A DNA stretch of 64,000 nt, taken from TMP-86 sp039807285. GTDB taxonomy: Bacteria > Pseudomonadota > Gammaproteobacteria > Steroidobacterales > Steroidobacteraceae. The stretch covers positions 85,285 to 149,284 of the forward strand of contig JBGAGK010000007.1 in NCBI GenBank assembly GCA_044226785.1, given 5' to 3'. The translations under genes and the position numbers were made by a program. Positions 44,158 to 52,346 of this stretch are shown here, one piece after another; positions within the stretch are counted from its first letter, which is position 1, and the number at the start of each line of letters is the position of its first letter. Under the pieces are notes generated by a model. It worked only from the letters and a program-made list of their open reading frames with translations, did not search any database and had not been told where the DNA came from.

Positions 44158-45618
44158 ATGCATGCGGAGATCTCACGGCACAAGACAGCCATCTCGCGAA
44201 CGGAGCTATCGCGTCCGGTCAAGCTCGCGCTAACTGACGGGGTCCTCAAACCCGGACACAGCTTCTTTGACTATGGCTGCGGTCTTGGTGATGACCAGCG
44301 CCTGCTCTCCGCGATGGGCTACAGCGCGGGCGGATGGGACCCCGTGCACCGCCCGCACGGCTCCGTCGCCCGCGCCAACATAGTCAATCTCGGCTTCGTC
44401 GTTAATGTCATCGAGAACACCGCCGAGCGCGCCGACGTTCTGGGCCGGGCGTGGGCGCTGGCGCAGGATGTATTCATCGTCAGCGCCCGCATGACGATGG
44501 ACCTGGAGTTTCAAGGCGAAACACGAGAGTTTGCCGACGGTTTGTTGACAAGCATAGGAACCTTCCAGAAGTTCTTCGAGCAGACAGAGTTGCGAAACTG
44601 GATCGACCAGGTACTTGGTGTCAGCTCCGTCGCCGCCGCGCCGGGCGTGTTTTATGTGTTCCGGGACGATCAGGCGCGCGCAGCGTTTCTGGCCTCACGA
44701 TTCCGCAGGCGTATCGCCGTGCCGCGCCTCGCGCGTTCCGCCGAGGTGTTCAAAGCTCATGAAACGCTCTTGCAGCCGCTCATGGCGTTCGTCAGTGAAC
44801 GCGGGCGCGTCCCGGCGGATGACGAACTGCCGAACCTTGCAGAGATTCAGGATGTTTTCGGATCAATCCGAAAAGCGTTCCGTATCGTCATCCGCGCCAC
44901 TGACGCCGCGCAATGGGACCAGATCGCCGAGCAGCGCGCGCTCGATCTCCTGATCTATCTGGCCCTGTCTCGCTTCGATAGACGGCCCGCCTATGGGCAA
45001 CTTCCGCAGGAACTGCAGCGGGATGTTCGAGGCTTCTTTTCGACGTACAAACAGGCATGCGAGAACGCGGACGAACTGCTCTTTGCGCTTCGGGACCAGA
45101 GGGTCGTGGAGTCGGCCTGCCAGGTCTCGGAGCTTGGCAAGCTCACGCCCGGAGCGCTCTACGTCCATGAAAGCGCGCTCGACGCGCTTTCGCCGCTGCT
45201 GCGTCTCTATGAAGGCTGCGCGCGCGGATATTTGGGGCGGATCGACGGCGCGAATCTCATCAAGCTGCACCGTGACGAGCCGAAAATCTCCTATCTCAGC
45301 TATCCGACGTTTGAATCCGATCCGCATCCGGCGATAGCGTCATCGGTGACGGTCCACTTGCAAACCTTCCGTGTGAAGTACCGGGACTTCAGATCCTATA
45401 AGAACCCGCCCATTCTTCACCGCAAGGAGCTGTTCGTTCAGAAGGATCATCCGCTCCATTCCAAGTTCGAGCGGTTGACGCGCATCGAGGAGCAGAAGGG
45501 ATTGTACGAAGCACCGGAAACCATCGGGACGCGCGACGGATGGAAGGCGGTGTTGCGCGCGAAGGGGCTGATGCTGCGCGGACACAGGTTGATTCAGAAC
45601 TCCGCTCACCCAATTTAG
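44158..45618 (+). CDS. DNA phosphorothioation-associated putative methyltransferase
   Basis: A 486-aa protein from the ATG at 44158, 4 bp after dndE. The N-terminal part has RHKTAISRTELSRPVKLAL and the SAM site SFFDYGCGLGDDQRLLSAMGYSAGGWDP, then NLGFVVNVIENTAERADVLGRAWALAQDVFIVSARM. The C-terminal third is the separate domain GKLTPGALYVHESALDAL...NPPILHRKELFVQKDHPLHSKFERLTRIEEQKGLYE, which recurs alone at 34.5 kb. The family travels with dnd genes. It may methylate DNA or protein, but its substrate is unknown. Confidence 0.9.
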   Translation: MHAEISRHKTAISRTELSRPVKLALTDGVLKPGHSFFDYGCGLGDDQRLLSAMGYSAGGWDPVHRPHGSVARANIVNLGFVVNVIENTAERADVLGRAWALAQDVFIVSARMTMDLEFQGETREFADGLLTSIGTFQKFFEQTELRNWIDQVLGVSSVAAAPGVFYVFRDDQARAAFLASRFRRRIAVPRLARSAEVFKAHETLLQPLMAFVSERGRVPADDELPNLAEIQDVFGSIRKAFRIVIRATDAAQWDQIAEQRALDLLIYLALSRFDRRPAYGQLPQELQRDVRGFFSTYKQACENADELLFALRDQRVVESACQVSELGKLTPGALYVHESALDALSPLLRLYEGCARGYLGRIDGANLIKLHRDEPKISYLSYPTFESDPHPAIASSVTVHLQTFRVKYRDFRSYKNPPILHRKELFVQKDHPLHSKFERLTRIEEQKGLYEAPETIGTRDGWKAVLRAKGLMLRGHRLIQNSAHPI

Positions 45619-45656
45619 ACATTCATACACAGACAAGATCAGCGAGGGAACATACC

Positions 45657-45857
45657 GTGAGAATTGCCGAAGCCGCCGAAATCGTCCTGAGGGAAGCGTC
45701 CAAACCAATGCACGCGCGAGACATTGCCGCCCAGATCGCAACCAAGAATCTCTTCGAGTTCAAGACTAAGGACGCGGTGTCCGTCGTCTCGAAGGCGCTC
45801 CGCCAGAACGAGAAGTTTAAGAAGTCCGGCCCCGGCGTATTCGAGCTAAGCAAGTAG
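45657..45857 (+). CDS. HARE-HTH (HB1/ASXL-type) winged-helix protein, 66 aa
   Basis: Starts at the GTG at 45657, with GAGGGA 7 nt upstream. The whole protein is one HARE-type winged helix: IAEAAEIVLREASKPMHARDIAAQIATKNLFEFKTKDAVSVVSKALRQNEKFKKSGPGVFELSK. In other proteins this domain is fused to restriction or modification enzymes and is thought to read modified DNA. Here it stands alone as the gene after the Dnd methyltransferase, so it may be a reader of phosphorothioated DNA or a local regulator. Confidence 0.75.
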   Translation: MRIAEAAEIVLREASKPMHARDIAAQIATKNLFEFKTKDAVSVVSKALRQNEKFKKSGPGVFELSK

Positions 45858-45877
45858 ATGTGATGGGCGGGAGCGGA

Positions 45878-46459
45878 ATGAAGATCGTATGCCTGGGATG
45901 GGGGTCATTGGTCTGGCGACCGGAAACGCTTCCAGTTGGTGGTCAGTGGTATGAAGACGGTCCGTCGCTATCCGTGGAGCTTGCGCGTCAATCAGACAAT
46001 GGCCGCATGACCCTCGTCGTTGTGGATGGGAAGCCATCTTGTCAGGTTCTCTGGGCACGGCTCAACGTGCGAACGCTGGACGATGCGCGGCGAGTCCTTT
46101 CTGAACGCGAAGGACCGGGCGTCAACCTCAAACGTGTGGCGTTCTGGTCTCCCAATACCGAATCGCCTCGATCGGAGACAGAAGTTATTGGAACGTGGGC
46201 AATAGATCGCGATATTGATGCCGTGGTCTGGACGGCGCTTGGCCCACGATTCGATGGTGTGAATGGCCGCGTGCCGACGGCGGATGAGGTGGTTTCCTAT
46301 CTGCGGACACTCGACGGCGTCAGGAGAGAGGAAGCGGAGAAGTATGTCCGAGAAGCACCGGCGCAAATCCGCACGCCTTACCGCAACGCCATCGAAGTTG
46401 CGCTTGGCTGGACGCCCGTATCACGGCGCGACCGCCACACGGGCAAACATCATCGATAA
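45878..46459 (+). CDS. Uncharacterised 193-aa protein, gamma-glutamylcyclotransferase-like N-terminus
   Basis: From the ATG at 45878 (GGAG upstream), 20 bp after the HARE-HTH gene. MKIVCLGWGSLVWRPETLPV resembles the start of the GGCT/ChaC fold (YGSLxWRP). The middle is SRDDARRVLSEREG-like, and the C-terminus has VPTADEVVSYLRTLDGVRREEAEKYVREAPAQIRTPYRNAIEVALGW. The usual catalytic Glu of GGCT enzymes is not obvious. It is last in the rightward Dnd operon and could modify a small metabolite or protein. Function unknown. Confidence 0.65.
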   Translation: MKIVCLGWGSLVWRPETLPVGGQWYEDGPSLSVELARQSDNGRMTLVVVDGKPSCQVLWARLNVRTLDDARRVLSEREGPGVNLKRVAFWSPNTESPRSETEVIGTWAIDRDIDAVVWTALGPRFDGVNGRVPTADEVVSYLRTLDGVRREEAEKYVREAPAQIRTPYRNAIEVALGWTPVSRRDRHTGKHHR

Positions 46460-46568
46460 ACTTGTGGGTTGAACTTGGCCTGGAAGGGCATTCCAAGAGG
46501 TGCTTGGTTCCCCGAGGTTCACCGCGACTGACCTCTACATGACACTTCGTGGACACCGATATGTCGGG

Positions 46569-47537
46569 TCAGCTCAGCTCAGCAACAATAAGTTCGCGAC
46601 CAAAACGAGGCGGACTCATGCCGGCGACGAACCGCCGAACCTCGTCTGCCAGCCGGTACTCCTCGCTATGGTCCAGTACCGAAACTACCTGTGACCATCC
46701 GCGCACAACCTGTTTGCGCGTCTCGACAAGCTGGTGCCTCCTTCGATCCACGCTAATACTGCCGGACCCTCTTAGTAGATCTCTCGCGGCCGCCTCCGTC
46801 TGAGCACGCATGTATGTCGATTCTCCGCGCTGGCTCGCCCGATAGATGCCGTCCTTTCTTGCACTTTGAGATTCACCTCGAACTGCGCGCTCAGTGGCAT
46901 TGGCTGCCACGCCCAGTGTGCGCATTTGACTCGCGAACTGCGACCGCCAATGCCGCAGCGTCGCCTTCTTGATATTGAGCCGCACCCCCTGCTCGCTCAC
47001 GGCCTTGAGGACCATATGCACATGCGGGTGCGGCTCGTCGGTGTGCAGCACCATCGCGTAACGGTGCTGCCCATAGAATTCCTCTCGTGCAAAATTGCGC
47101 ACCGCCGAGAGCACCTTCTGCGGCGGCGTGCCCGGCGGCATCGAGAACATCAGTTTGTGGACCACCTTAGGAGGAGCCCGTCTGCTCGCAGCGGCGAGAC
47201 TTCCTTGCCGTCTCACGTCATCAACGTCGAGATCCCAGTCTTCCAGCAACGCCCCTGCGACGCGCCCCTGCAGCCGCTCTCCGTTGTCCCCCTCCAGTTC
47301 CAGGTTTCCGCGGCGGCCGATGTAGTCGATGTGTTTGCCGACGGCCTTCAGATCGTTGCTGCTCCGGGGCAGCACCTTCACGACTGCCTCTGGCGCGTGA
47401 TTGACAGTGAGGCGAATCTGCTCGATCTGCGACGGTGTCAGCCGGTCTGCCGCTCGCGGCCCACCTCGTGCGTAACTCGCGATGTTCAGTAGCATGCCGC
47501 CTTCGGCATTATGCGGAAGTCGGAACGGACGCTTCAT
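46569..47537 (-). CDS. Relaxase (MobA/VirD2-type nickase), 5' end replaced by RIT element end
   Basis: A 322-aa protein with the metal-binding motif HTDEPHPHVHMVLKAVSEQGVRLNIKKATLRHWRSQFASQMR (HxDxxHxHxH-like) and an upstream KVVHKLMFSMPPGTPPQKVLSAVRNFAREEFYGQHRYAMVLH. It nicks oriT for mobilization. The first ~16 codons (MKRPFRLPHNAEGGML) belong to the terminal repeat of the inserted RIT element, which supplies the ATG and an AAAGGG ribosome site 7 nt upstream. The original start (MAKTFRLPKEEPL) is stranded at 51005 beyond the element. The catalytic Tyr is probably in IASYARGG, just after the junction. Confidence 0.85.
   Translation of the reverse strand: MKRPFRLPHNAEGGMLLNIASYARGGPRAADRLTPSQIEQIRLTVNHAPEAVVKVLPRSSNDLKAVGKHIDYIGRRGNLELEGDNGERLQGRVAGALLEDWDLDVDDVRRQGSLAAASRRAPPKVVHKLMFSMPPGTPPQKVLSAVRNFAREEFYGQHRYAMVLHTDEPHPHVHMVLKAVSEQGVRLNIKKATLRHWRSQFASQMRTLGVAANATERAVRGESQSARKDGIYRASQRGESTYMRAQTEAAARDLLRGSGSISVDRRRHQLVETRKQVVRGWSQVVSVLDHSEEYRLADEVRRFVAGMSPPRFGRELIVAELS
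47488..47537 (-). repeat. Left terminal inverted repeat of the RIT element
   Basis: Fifty bases, the reverse complement of 50891-50940 with one mismatch. On the minus strand it starts with ATG and encodes MKRPFRLPHNAEGGMLL in frame with the relaxase. It contains the smaller inverted repeat GCCGCCTTCGGC. Confidence 0.93.
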
Positions 47538-47614
47538 GGCGGAGCCCTTTCGTTCGGAGAGACAAGCTGTTTGTGAGACGCGGTGCGGTTGTCGTTCGGC
47601 ATAGTTTTGTCTCC

Positions 47615-48613
47615 CTACAACGCGCTCAGGAACTGCAGCAGTTGATCGCCCGGCCGGAAGCGCGTCGCCTTCAACTGGTGAGGCGTCGTCTTAGCGAGGG
47701 CGGCTTCCTTCAAAGCGAGGTGAGCATGAAGGTAGGTCTGGGTCGTGTTGACCGATTCATGCCCGAGCCACAGCGCGATGACGGAGGAGTCCACGTCGGC
47801 GCCAAGCAGTTCCATCGCGGCGCTGTGGCGAAGGACATGCGGAGAGACCCGTTTGCTAGTGAGCGACGGGCACCGCTCTGCCGCTGCTTGCACGTGCTTC
47901 CTGACGAGATGCTGCACGCTGTCGGAGCTCAGGCGACCGCCGTCCCGATTCGGAAACAAGATCTGAGTGTCCGCGGGCGCTGGTTCTCTGAGCCAGGCCT
48001 TCATTACGGCAACGACTGGCTTCGTCAGTGGAGTACAGCGCTCCTTCCGACCCTTGCCGTGGCATCGGACATGCGCCCCCATGCCCAGCATCAACGAGGA
48101 GCGCTCGAGACCGGTCAGCTCCGAGAGTCTCAGCCCCGTCTGCACTGCGAGGGCGAGCAGTGCATGATCGCGCCGTCCGATCCACGTGCTGCGATCAGGG
48201 ACCGCGAGCAGGGCTTCGATCTCCTCATGAGAGAGGAAGCTGACGATGGGTCGAGGCTGTCGCTTGTACGGGACGGCGAGTACGCGCTGGATGTGCGCCG
48301 AAAGTTGCGGCTGTTGGAGCGCGGCGTACTGGAAGAACGAACGAATAGCCGTCAGCCGCGCGTTGCGGGTACGGACGCTGCAGTGCCGCTGCTCCTCAAG
48401 GCTCGTGAGAAATCCAACAATCAGATCGGCATCGAGATCCGCGAGATCGAGCTCAGAGGGGCGCTTGTGCCGTTGGCGCTGGGCAAAGGCAAGCAACAGG
48501 CGAAACGCGTCGCGATAGGAAGCCATCGTGTGCGCACTCACCTATCGCTGCGTCATCAACCTGTCCGTAAAGAAGCGCTGCAGGATCGCTGGCAGGGTGG
48601 CGATAGTGTTCAT
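47615..48613 (-). pseudogene. ritC: Third recombinase of the RIT element (RitC) with in-frame amber at codon 24
   Basis: From the ATG at 48613 (ATGA overlap with ritB): MNTIATLPAILQRFFTDRLMTQR, then TAG (48544-48542), then VSAHTMASYRDAFRLLLAFAQRQRHKRPSEL in the same frame. Relatives have a Gln-type residue where the TAG stands (RQRQxSxxTxxSYR), so CAG to TAG is the simple explanation. The catalytic residues are intact: R in QTGLRLSELTGL, HxxR in HVLRHSAAMEL and H-Y in LGHESVNTTQTYLHAH. Translation could resume at the GTG at 48541, giving a 308-aa protein lacking part of the N-terminal SAM-like domain. Confidence 0.8.
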
Positions 48614-49566
48614 ATCGAGCCTCCCCAGCGACGCTCCAAGCGAAGGGCTGCATGGCGCATCAGCTCCGGATGGGCCGATAGGTACCAGTACGTGTCGGCG
48701 ATGTTGGAGTGGCCGAGAAACGTCGTCAGGGTCGGCATCTCTCGATCGATCGGGACATCTGATCGAGACCAACGCAGCAGTGTCTCGGTTGCGAAGCGAT
48801 GCCGTAGGTCATGCAGGCGTGGTCCGCGGTTGATGCCGCTACCGCGCAAACCGGTCGCGCGCGAGATGGCGTAGAAGGATCTATGTACTTCCGCCACTTG
48901 GAAGCTGCGACCGCGCCCCGTGAGGAAGAAGTGGGGATCGCGCGCTCGCTGACCCAGAGCCGCGTCACGCCGATCAAGGAATGCATCGCGACGCTCGGCG
49001 TAGCGGGCGAGTGCCCGGCACGTCGAAGGGTGCAACGGCACCAGACGAGACTTACGAAACTTGCTGCCACGAATCGTGAGAACGCCGACGTCGAGATCGA
49101 CATCCTCTCGACTCAGGACGAGCACTTCGTTCAAACGCATCCCGCTCACCGCCAAGAGACCCACCAATGTCTGCATCGTCCACGGCCGCAATGCTTGGCG
49201 CGAAGGCATCACCGCGGCGGCGGCCATCAGCCGGCAGATCTCATCCTGCGAGTAGAGGTGCGGCTTGGATCGCTTCGGCCGAAACGGGAGGAGTCGGGTG
49301 GCCGGGATCTCGGTTCGAGACTCGAAGCCTTGGAGATACCGTGCAAACTGACGCACGGTAGTCAGACGACCCGCCCAAGAGGTTGGACGAATGCCCGCTG
49401 GCGCCGTTGCCCAGTTCAGGGCCAGTTGCGCAGTAACGATCGTTTCGGAGCACCTCTCCATGAATGCACAGAAATCCTTGAGATAGATCTCCGCTTCGAC
49501 GAGCCGGAATCCAAGACCACGGCGCATCGCGAGGTAGTCCTGCAAGTACTCTCGCAGCGTGCTCAT
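48610..49566 (-). CDS. ritB: Second tyrosine recombinase of the RIT element (RitB)
   Basis: A 318-aa integrase/XerC-D-type recombinase from the ATG at 49566, overlapping the ritA stop (ATGA). The N-terminal core-binding domain is REYLQDYLAMRRGLGFRLVEAEIYLKDFCAFM. The catalytic residues are R in SGMRLNEVLVL, HxxR in LHDLRHRFATETLL and H-Y in FLGHSNIADTYWYLSAHPE. Complete. Confidence 0.93.
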   Translation of the reverse strand: MSTLREYLQDYLAMRRGLGFRLVEAEIYLKDFCAFMERCSETIVTAQLALNWATAPAGIRPTSWAGRLTTVRQFARYLQGFESRTEIPATRLLPFRPKRSKPHLYSQDEICRLMAAAAVMPSRQALRPWTMQTLVGLLAVSGMRLNEVLVLSREDVDLDVGVLTIRGSKFRKSRLVPLHPSTCRALARYAERRDAFLDRRDAALGQRARDPHFFLTGRGRSFQVAEVHRSFYAISRATGLRGSGINRGPRLHDLRHRFATETLLRWSRSDVPIDREMPTLTTFLGHSNIADTYWYLSAHPELMRHAALRLERRWGGSI

Positions 49567-50798
49567 GACACACCTCCCGGCCACGGCATGGCCAAGGAGC
49601 GCAAGCGTGTCAGATCCACTTTGGCGTAGATGCGCGTCGTGTCCTCATCCCGATGACGCAGCACGTGCCCAATCTCCTTGAGAGAAGCTCCATCGCGCAG
49701 CATGCGTGTAGCGAGCGTATGTCGAAACACGTGAGCGCCTTTGCATGGGGCCTTGATCGCCGCTGCCTCGATCGCGTCGGACGCAATGCTCGTGATGGCG
49801 CAGCTCTTAGCAAATGGCGCGTGTGGTGCAACCATCCGCACAAACACGGCACGACTCGTGGAGGGCGGACGTCCATGAGCCAAGTAAGCTGCGAGCGCCT
49901 TGCCCACAGCTCTGGGCAGCGGCATCTGCTCGGGTGCTCTGCCTTTGCCCCGGATGGTCAGCTCGCCCTTCCGCCAATCGATATCCTCCAGCGTCAGACA
50001 TCGAACCTCGTCGGCGCGAAGTCCCAATCGGGCCAGCAGCATCAGAACGGCATAGTTGCGACGGCCGAGAACCGAGTAGCGGTCACACTGCGTAAGCACA
50101 CGCTCGACTTGCGCCCGCGTCAGCGACTTCGGGATCGTTGCGAGCCGCCAGTGCGCGATCCGCGGAACGCTGCTCGTCAGATCGCGTTGAGTCTTGCCGC
50201 AAAAACGCAGATAGCGCAGGAACGCACGCAGCCCAGTGCACAGCTGCTGCATGTGGACCGGTCTGCGTGCCTGAGCGTGCTGCCGCACGAACGTCAGCAC
50301 ATCTGCGGCGGTCCACTCACTCGAGTCTCGCTGACCGCGTCCATGGAGTGCGGCCAGGAATATGCGTGCCGCCTCAGCGTAGTGCTCGATCGTTCGCACC
50401 GCCAGGCCACGATGCTTCGCCAGATACAGCCTGAAATCCTGCTCAAGGATCTGAGCAGGGTGCGGCGGCTTCGAAACCACCGGTGGAGAGGCACCGTCCT
50501 CACGCATCGCGGCCAGAAGTCTACGAAGGGCGACGTGCGTGCCAAGGTGCAGCCGCTCAGGACACTGCACAACGTAGTGCTCGATGAGCTGCTCATCGAC
50601 ATCACACAGCTTGATGGCGCTCTCGTCGAGCCATCGCCCGAATCGATCCACCGACTTGAGACAGGCAACGGCATAGCCGCGGCTGTATCCCTGCACGTCA
50701 TACCAAGCGGCGAGCAGATCGATATAGCCGCCCAGAGGTCCTTGATACATCTGGCGCAGGGTCTTGCGGCCGCGGCGATAGAACTTGCAGGCACTCAT
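49563..50798 (-). CDS. ritA: First tyrosine recombinase of the RIT element (RitA)
   Basis: A 411-aa recombinase. The frame is open to 51005, but the ATG at 50798 (MSACKFYRRGRKTLRQM), with GGAGG 4 nt upstream, is the likely start; sequence above it is terminal repeat and stranded relaxase. The catalytic residues are R in LGLRADEVRCL, HxxR in HVFRHTLATRML and H-Y in LRHRDEDTTRIYAKVD. Two ancillary N-terminal domains make it longer than ritB and ritC, as usual in RIT elements. Confidence 0.93.
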   Translation of the reverse strand: MSACKFYRRGRKTLRQMYQGPLGGYIDLLAAWYDVQGYSRGYAVACLKSVDRFGRWLDESAIKLCDVDEQLIEHYVVQCPERLHLGTHVALRRLLAAMREDGASPPVVSKPPHPAQILEQDFRLYLAKHRGLAVRTIEHYAEAARIFLAALHGRGQRDSSEWTAADVLTFVRQHAQARRPVHMQQLCTGLRAFLRYLRFCGKTQRDLTSSVPRIAHWRLATIPKSLTRAQVERVLTQCDRYSVLGRRNYAVLMLLARLGLRADEVRCLTLEDIDWRKGELTIRGKGRAPEQMPLPRAVGKALAAYLAHGRPPSTSRAVFVRMVAPHAPFAKSCAITSIASDAIEAAAIKAPCKGAHVFRHTLATRMLRDGASLKEIGHVLRHRDEDTTRIYAKVDLTRLRSLAMPWPGGVS

Positions 50799-50890
50799 AC
50801 ATCCTCCGGCGTGGGTGTAGATCCACGCCAGAGAGCACCAATCTATGCCGAATGCAAAAACACTCGAACGCCTGAAAAGAGGTCTTCCTG

Positions 50891-50940
50891 ATGAAGCGTC
50901 CGTTCCGACTTCCGCATAATGTCGAAGGCGGCATGCTACT
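50891..50940 (+). repeat. Right terminal inverted repeat of the RIT element
   Basis: Fifty bases matching the left repeat with one change (C to T). Here too an ATG with AGAGG 7-8 nt upstream opens outward, giving a 33-aa frame that stops at 50992. Both ends therefore carry a ribosome site and start codon pointing out of the element. Confidence 0.93.
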
Positions 50941-50966
50941 CGATATGCCGCATGCGGCATATCGAG
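50939..50966. repeat. 28-bp perfect palindrome at the right RIT end
   Basis: A perfectly self-complementary 28-mer centred on GCATGC (it begins CTCGATATGCC). No counterpart is seen at the left end. It may be a recombinase core site, part of the target, or a folded intermediate's scar. Confidence 0.85.
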
Positions 50967-51005
50967 CAACGGCTCTTCCTTCGGGAGCCTAAAGGTCTTC
51001 GCCAT
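50967..51005 (-). pseudogene. Stranded original 5' end of the relaxase gene
   Basis: The ATG at 51005 overlaps the last 17 bases of mobC and encodes MAKTFRLPKEEPL, after which the RIT palindrome begins. Fusion to LNIASYARGG at the far side of the element would rebuild the relaxase start. The overlap with mobC shows the two were once translationally coupled. Confidence 0.75.
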
Positions 51006-51570
51006 GCCCGCTCTCCCAGCTCGTGACGTTTGCCTTCAGCAGCCCCTTCGTATTGTCCCGCAGCGCCTCACAGACCTTGAGCATCGCCCGGAACTCTTCT
51101 CGCGCTGAACCGGGAAGGCGTCCACCGTCATTGGCTGCCTTGGCAATCTGATTGAGGTTTCGGCCGATCGCAGCCAGCTCGCCGATGCTGCGCCGGAGCG
51201 CCAGCAATTCGTCCTTGGGCAGCGGTGCCAGTCTACGGAGGTGGCTTCGGGTGAGGACCGCGACGTAGGTTGCCGGGCGCATCCCGCGGGCCTCTGAGCG
51301 TGCGTCCAGGAGCAGGCGGTCCTCGGTCCTCAGCCGGATCAGGATTGGGCGCTCGCAGGGGCCACCACGGTGCCCGATGTGACGCCGCGCTCCCTCGACG
51401 CGAGGCGACACAGCCTGCGTCTTAACCGGATCGCGTGTCGCCCGCATCTCCCGGATGAGCAGGCGCTTCAGCCACGCCGACTCGGACAACATCGCCCCTG
51501 CGGCCGCTTCCGCGATCTCTCGCTTCGTCTCTAGATCGACTCGCGCCCTGACAACTTCTGTACAGCTCAT
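50989..51570 (-). CDS. mobC: MobC-family mobilization protein
   Basis: A 193-aa protein from the ATG at 51570 (a TTG at 51579 also possible). The N-terminal ribbon-helix-helix-like part (VVRARVDLETKREIAEAAAGAMLSESAWLKRLLIREM) binds DNA. The C-terminal half has LRRSIGELAAIGRNLNQIAKAANDGGRLPGSAREEFRAMLKVCEALRD, the hallmark of MobC relaxosome proteins. It helps open oriT for the relaxase encoded next. A candidate oriT lies 29 bp upstream. Confidence 0.88.
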   Translation of the reverse strand: MSCTEVVRARVDLETKREIAEAAAGAMLSESAWLKRLLIREMRATRDPVKTQAVSPRVEGARRHIGHRGGPCERPILIRLRTEDRLLLDARSEARGMRPATYVAVLTRSHLRRLAPLPKDELLALRRSIGELAAIGRNLNQIAKAANDGGRLPGSAREEFRAMLKVCEALRDNTKGLLKANVTSWESGHGEDL

Positions 51571-51598
51571 GTAGCACAATGTGGCCCAACGCTAAGCC

Positions 51599-51612
51599 GC
51601 AGGCTATCCTGC
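51599..51612 (+). other. Candidate oriT nic site
   Basis: GCAGG-CTAT-CCTGC forms a small stem whose 3' arm contains TATCCTG|C, the core of IncP-type nic sites. It sits 29 bp upstream of mobC in the gap 51571-51773, where an oriT is expected. A second small repeat AGCC-GCA-GGCT overlaps it. The nick position is inferred by analogy only. Confidence 0.5.
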
Positions 51613-51773
51613 ATTTCAAGCCAAATGACCCCCTAACCTCGCCCCGAATCCGCGCGCTGCCACCATTCCGTTCCCGCTTCTGCGCTCGCCCTCTGCGCCG
51701 CTGGCTCCGCCAGGTCACATCGAATGCATCAACAAAGAGGAGCGACCAATGCCGCCCCTCCCTGTCCACCGAG

Positions 51774-52325
51774 CTACAGCACCCCACGCTCCGCGAGCGA
51801 CACCACTTCGGCGCCGGCCACGATCAGGTGGTCCAGAACCCGGATGTCCACAATGGCCAGCGCATCCTTCAAACGCCGCGTAATCAGCTCATCCGCCTGA
51901 CTAGGCTCCGCTACACCGGAGGGATGGTTGTGCGCCAGGATGACCGCTGCGGCGTTCTGCCCCAGAGCCTGCTTGACCACCTCCCGAGGGTGGACGCTGG
52001 CGCCGTCGATGGTCCCGCGAAACAACTCGTCGCAGGCAATCACGCGATGCCGGTTGTCGAGCCACAGGCAGCAGAAGACCTCGTGCTCAAGGCTCGCGAA
52101 CCGCAAGCTCAGGTACTGCCGCGTGGCCTTCGGACTTTGCAGCTGGTCGCATCGCACCAGCTTGGTGGAGACGAGCTTCAGTGCCGTCTCGACCAGCGTG
52201 TCGTCACTGATCAAGTCGCCGATCGGTGAGGACCAGCCCGTGCTGAACTTTGTTTCAGCGACACCGATGGCGCCGGACGCTGAACGGGTGTTGAGAGAAC
52301 GAACGATGCGCTGCCGTGTGGTCAT
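51774..52325 (-). CDS. radC: RadC-like JAB-domain protein
   Basis: A 183-aa protein from the ATG at 52325 (GGAG 7 nt upstream). The C-terminal JAB/MPN domain has E in HEVFCCLWLDNRHRVIACDELFRGTIDGASVHPREVVKQAL and the metal site ILAHNHPSGVAEPSQADELITRRL. RadC-like proteins of this size are standard cargo of integrative elements; despite the name they are not proven repair enzymes. It is preceded by structured leader copy A. Confidence 0.92.
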   Translation of the reverse strand: MTTRQRIVRSLNTRSASGAIGVAETKFSTGWSSPIGDLISDDTLVETALKLVSTKLVRCDQLQSPKATRQYLSLRFASLEHEVFCCLWLDNRHRVIACDELFRGTIDGASVHPREVVKQALGQNAAAVILAHNHPSGVAEPSQADELITRRLKDALAIVDIRVLDHLIVAGAEVVSLAERGVL

Positions 52326-52346
52326 GGGAAGTCTCCAGACTACGCA

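Larger units (their letters stand above)
47488..50966. mobile_element. Recombinase-In-Trio (RIT) element inserted in a relaxase gene
   Basis: Three tyrosine recombinase genes in a row, joined by two ATGA overlaps, lie between 50-bp inverted repeats (47488-47537 and 50891-50940, 49 of 50 bases equal). A 28-bp perfect palindrome (50939-50966) adjoins the right repeat. On the right, mobC runs into a 13-codon relaxase start (MAKTFRLPKEEPL); on the left, the relaxase continues (LLNIASYARGG). Joining them gives a plausible intact relaxase, so the element sits inside that gene. The exact outer ends and any target duplication (perhaps CT) are uncertain. Confidence 0.88.

Noticed and set aside
47435..48874. 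A 479-aa plus-strand frame across the RIT left end
   Set aside because: Antisense of ritC and the relaxase start; the shared VACRLRHYAEVGTDAS string is just the terminal repeat translated.
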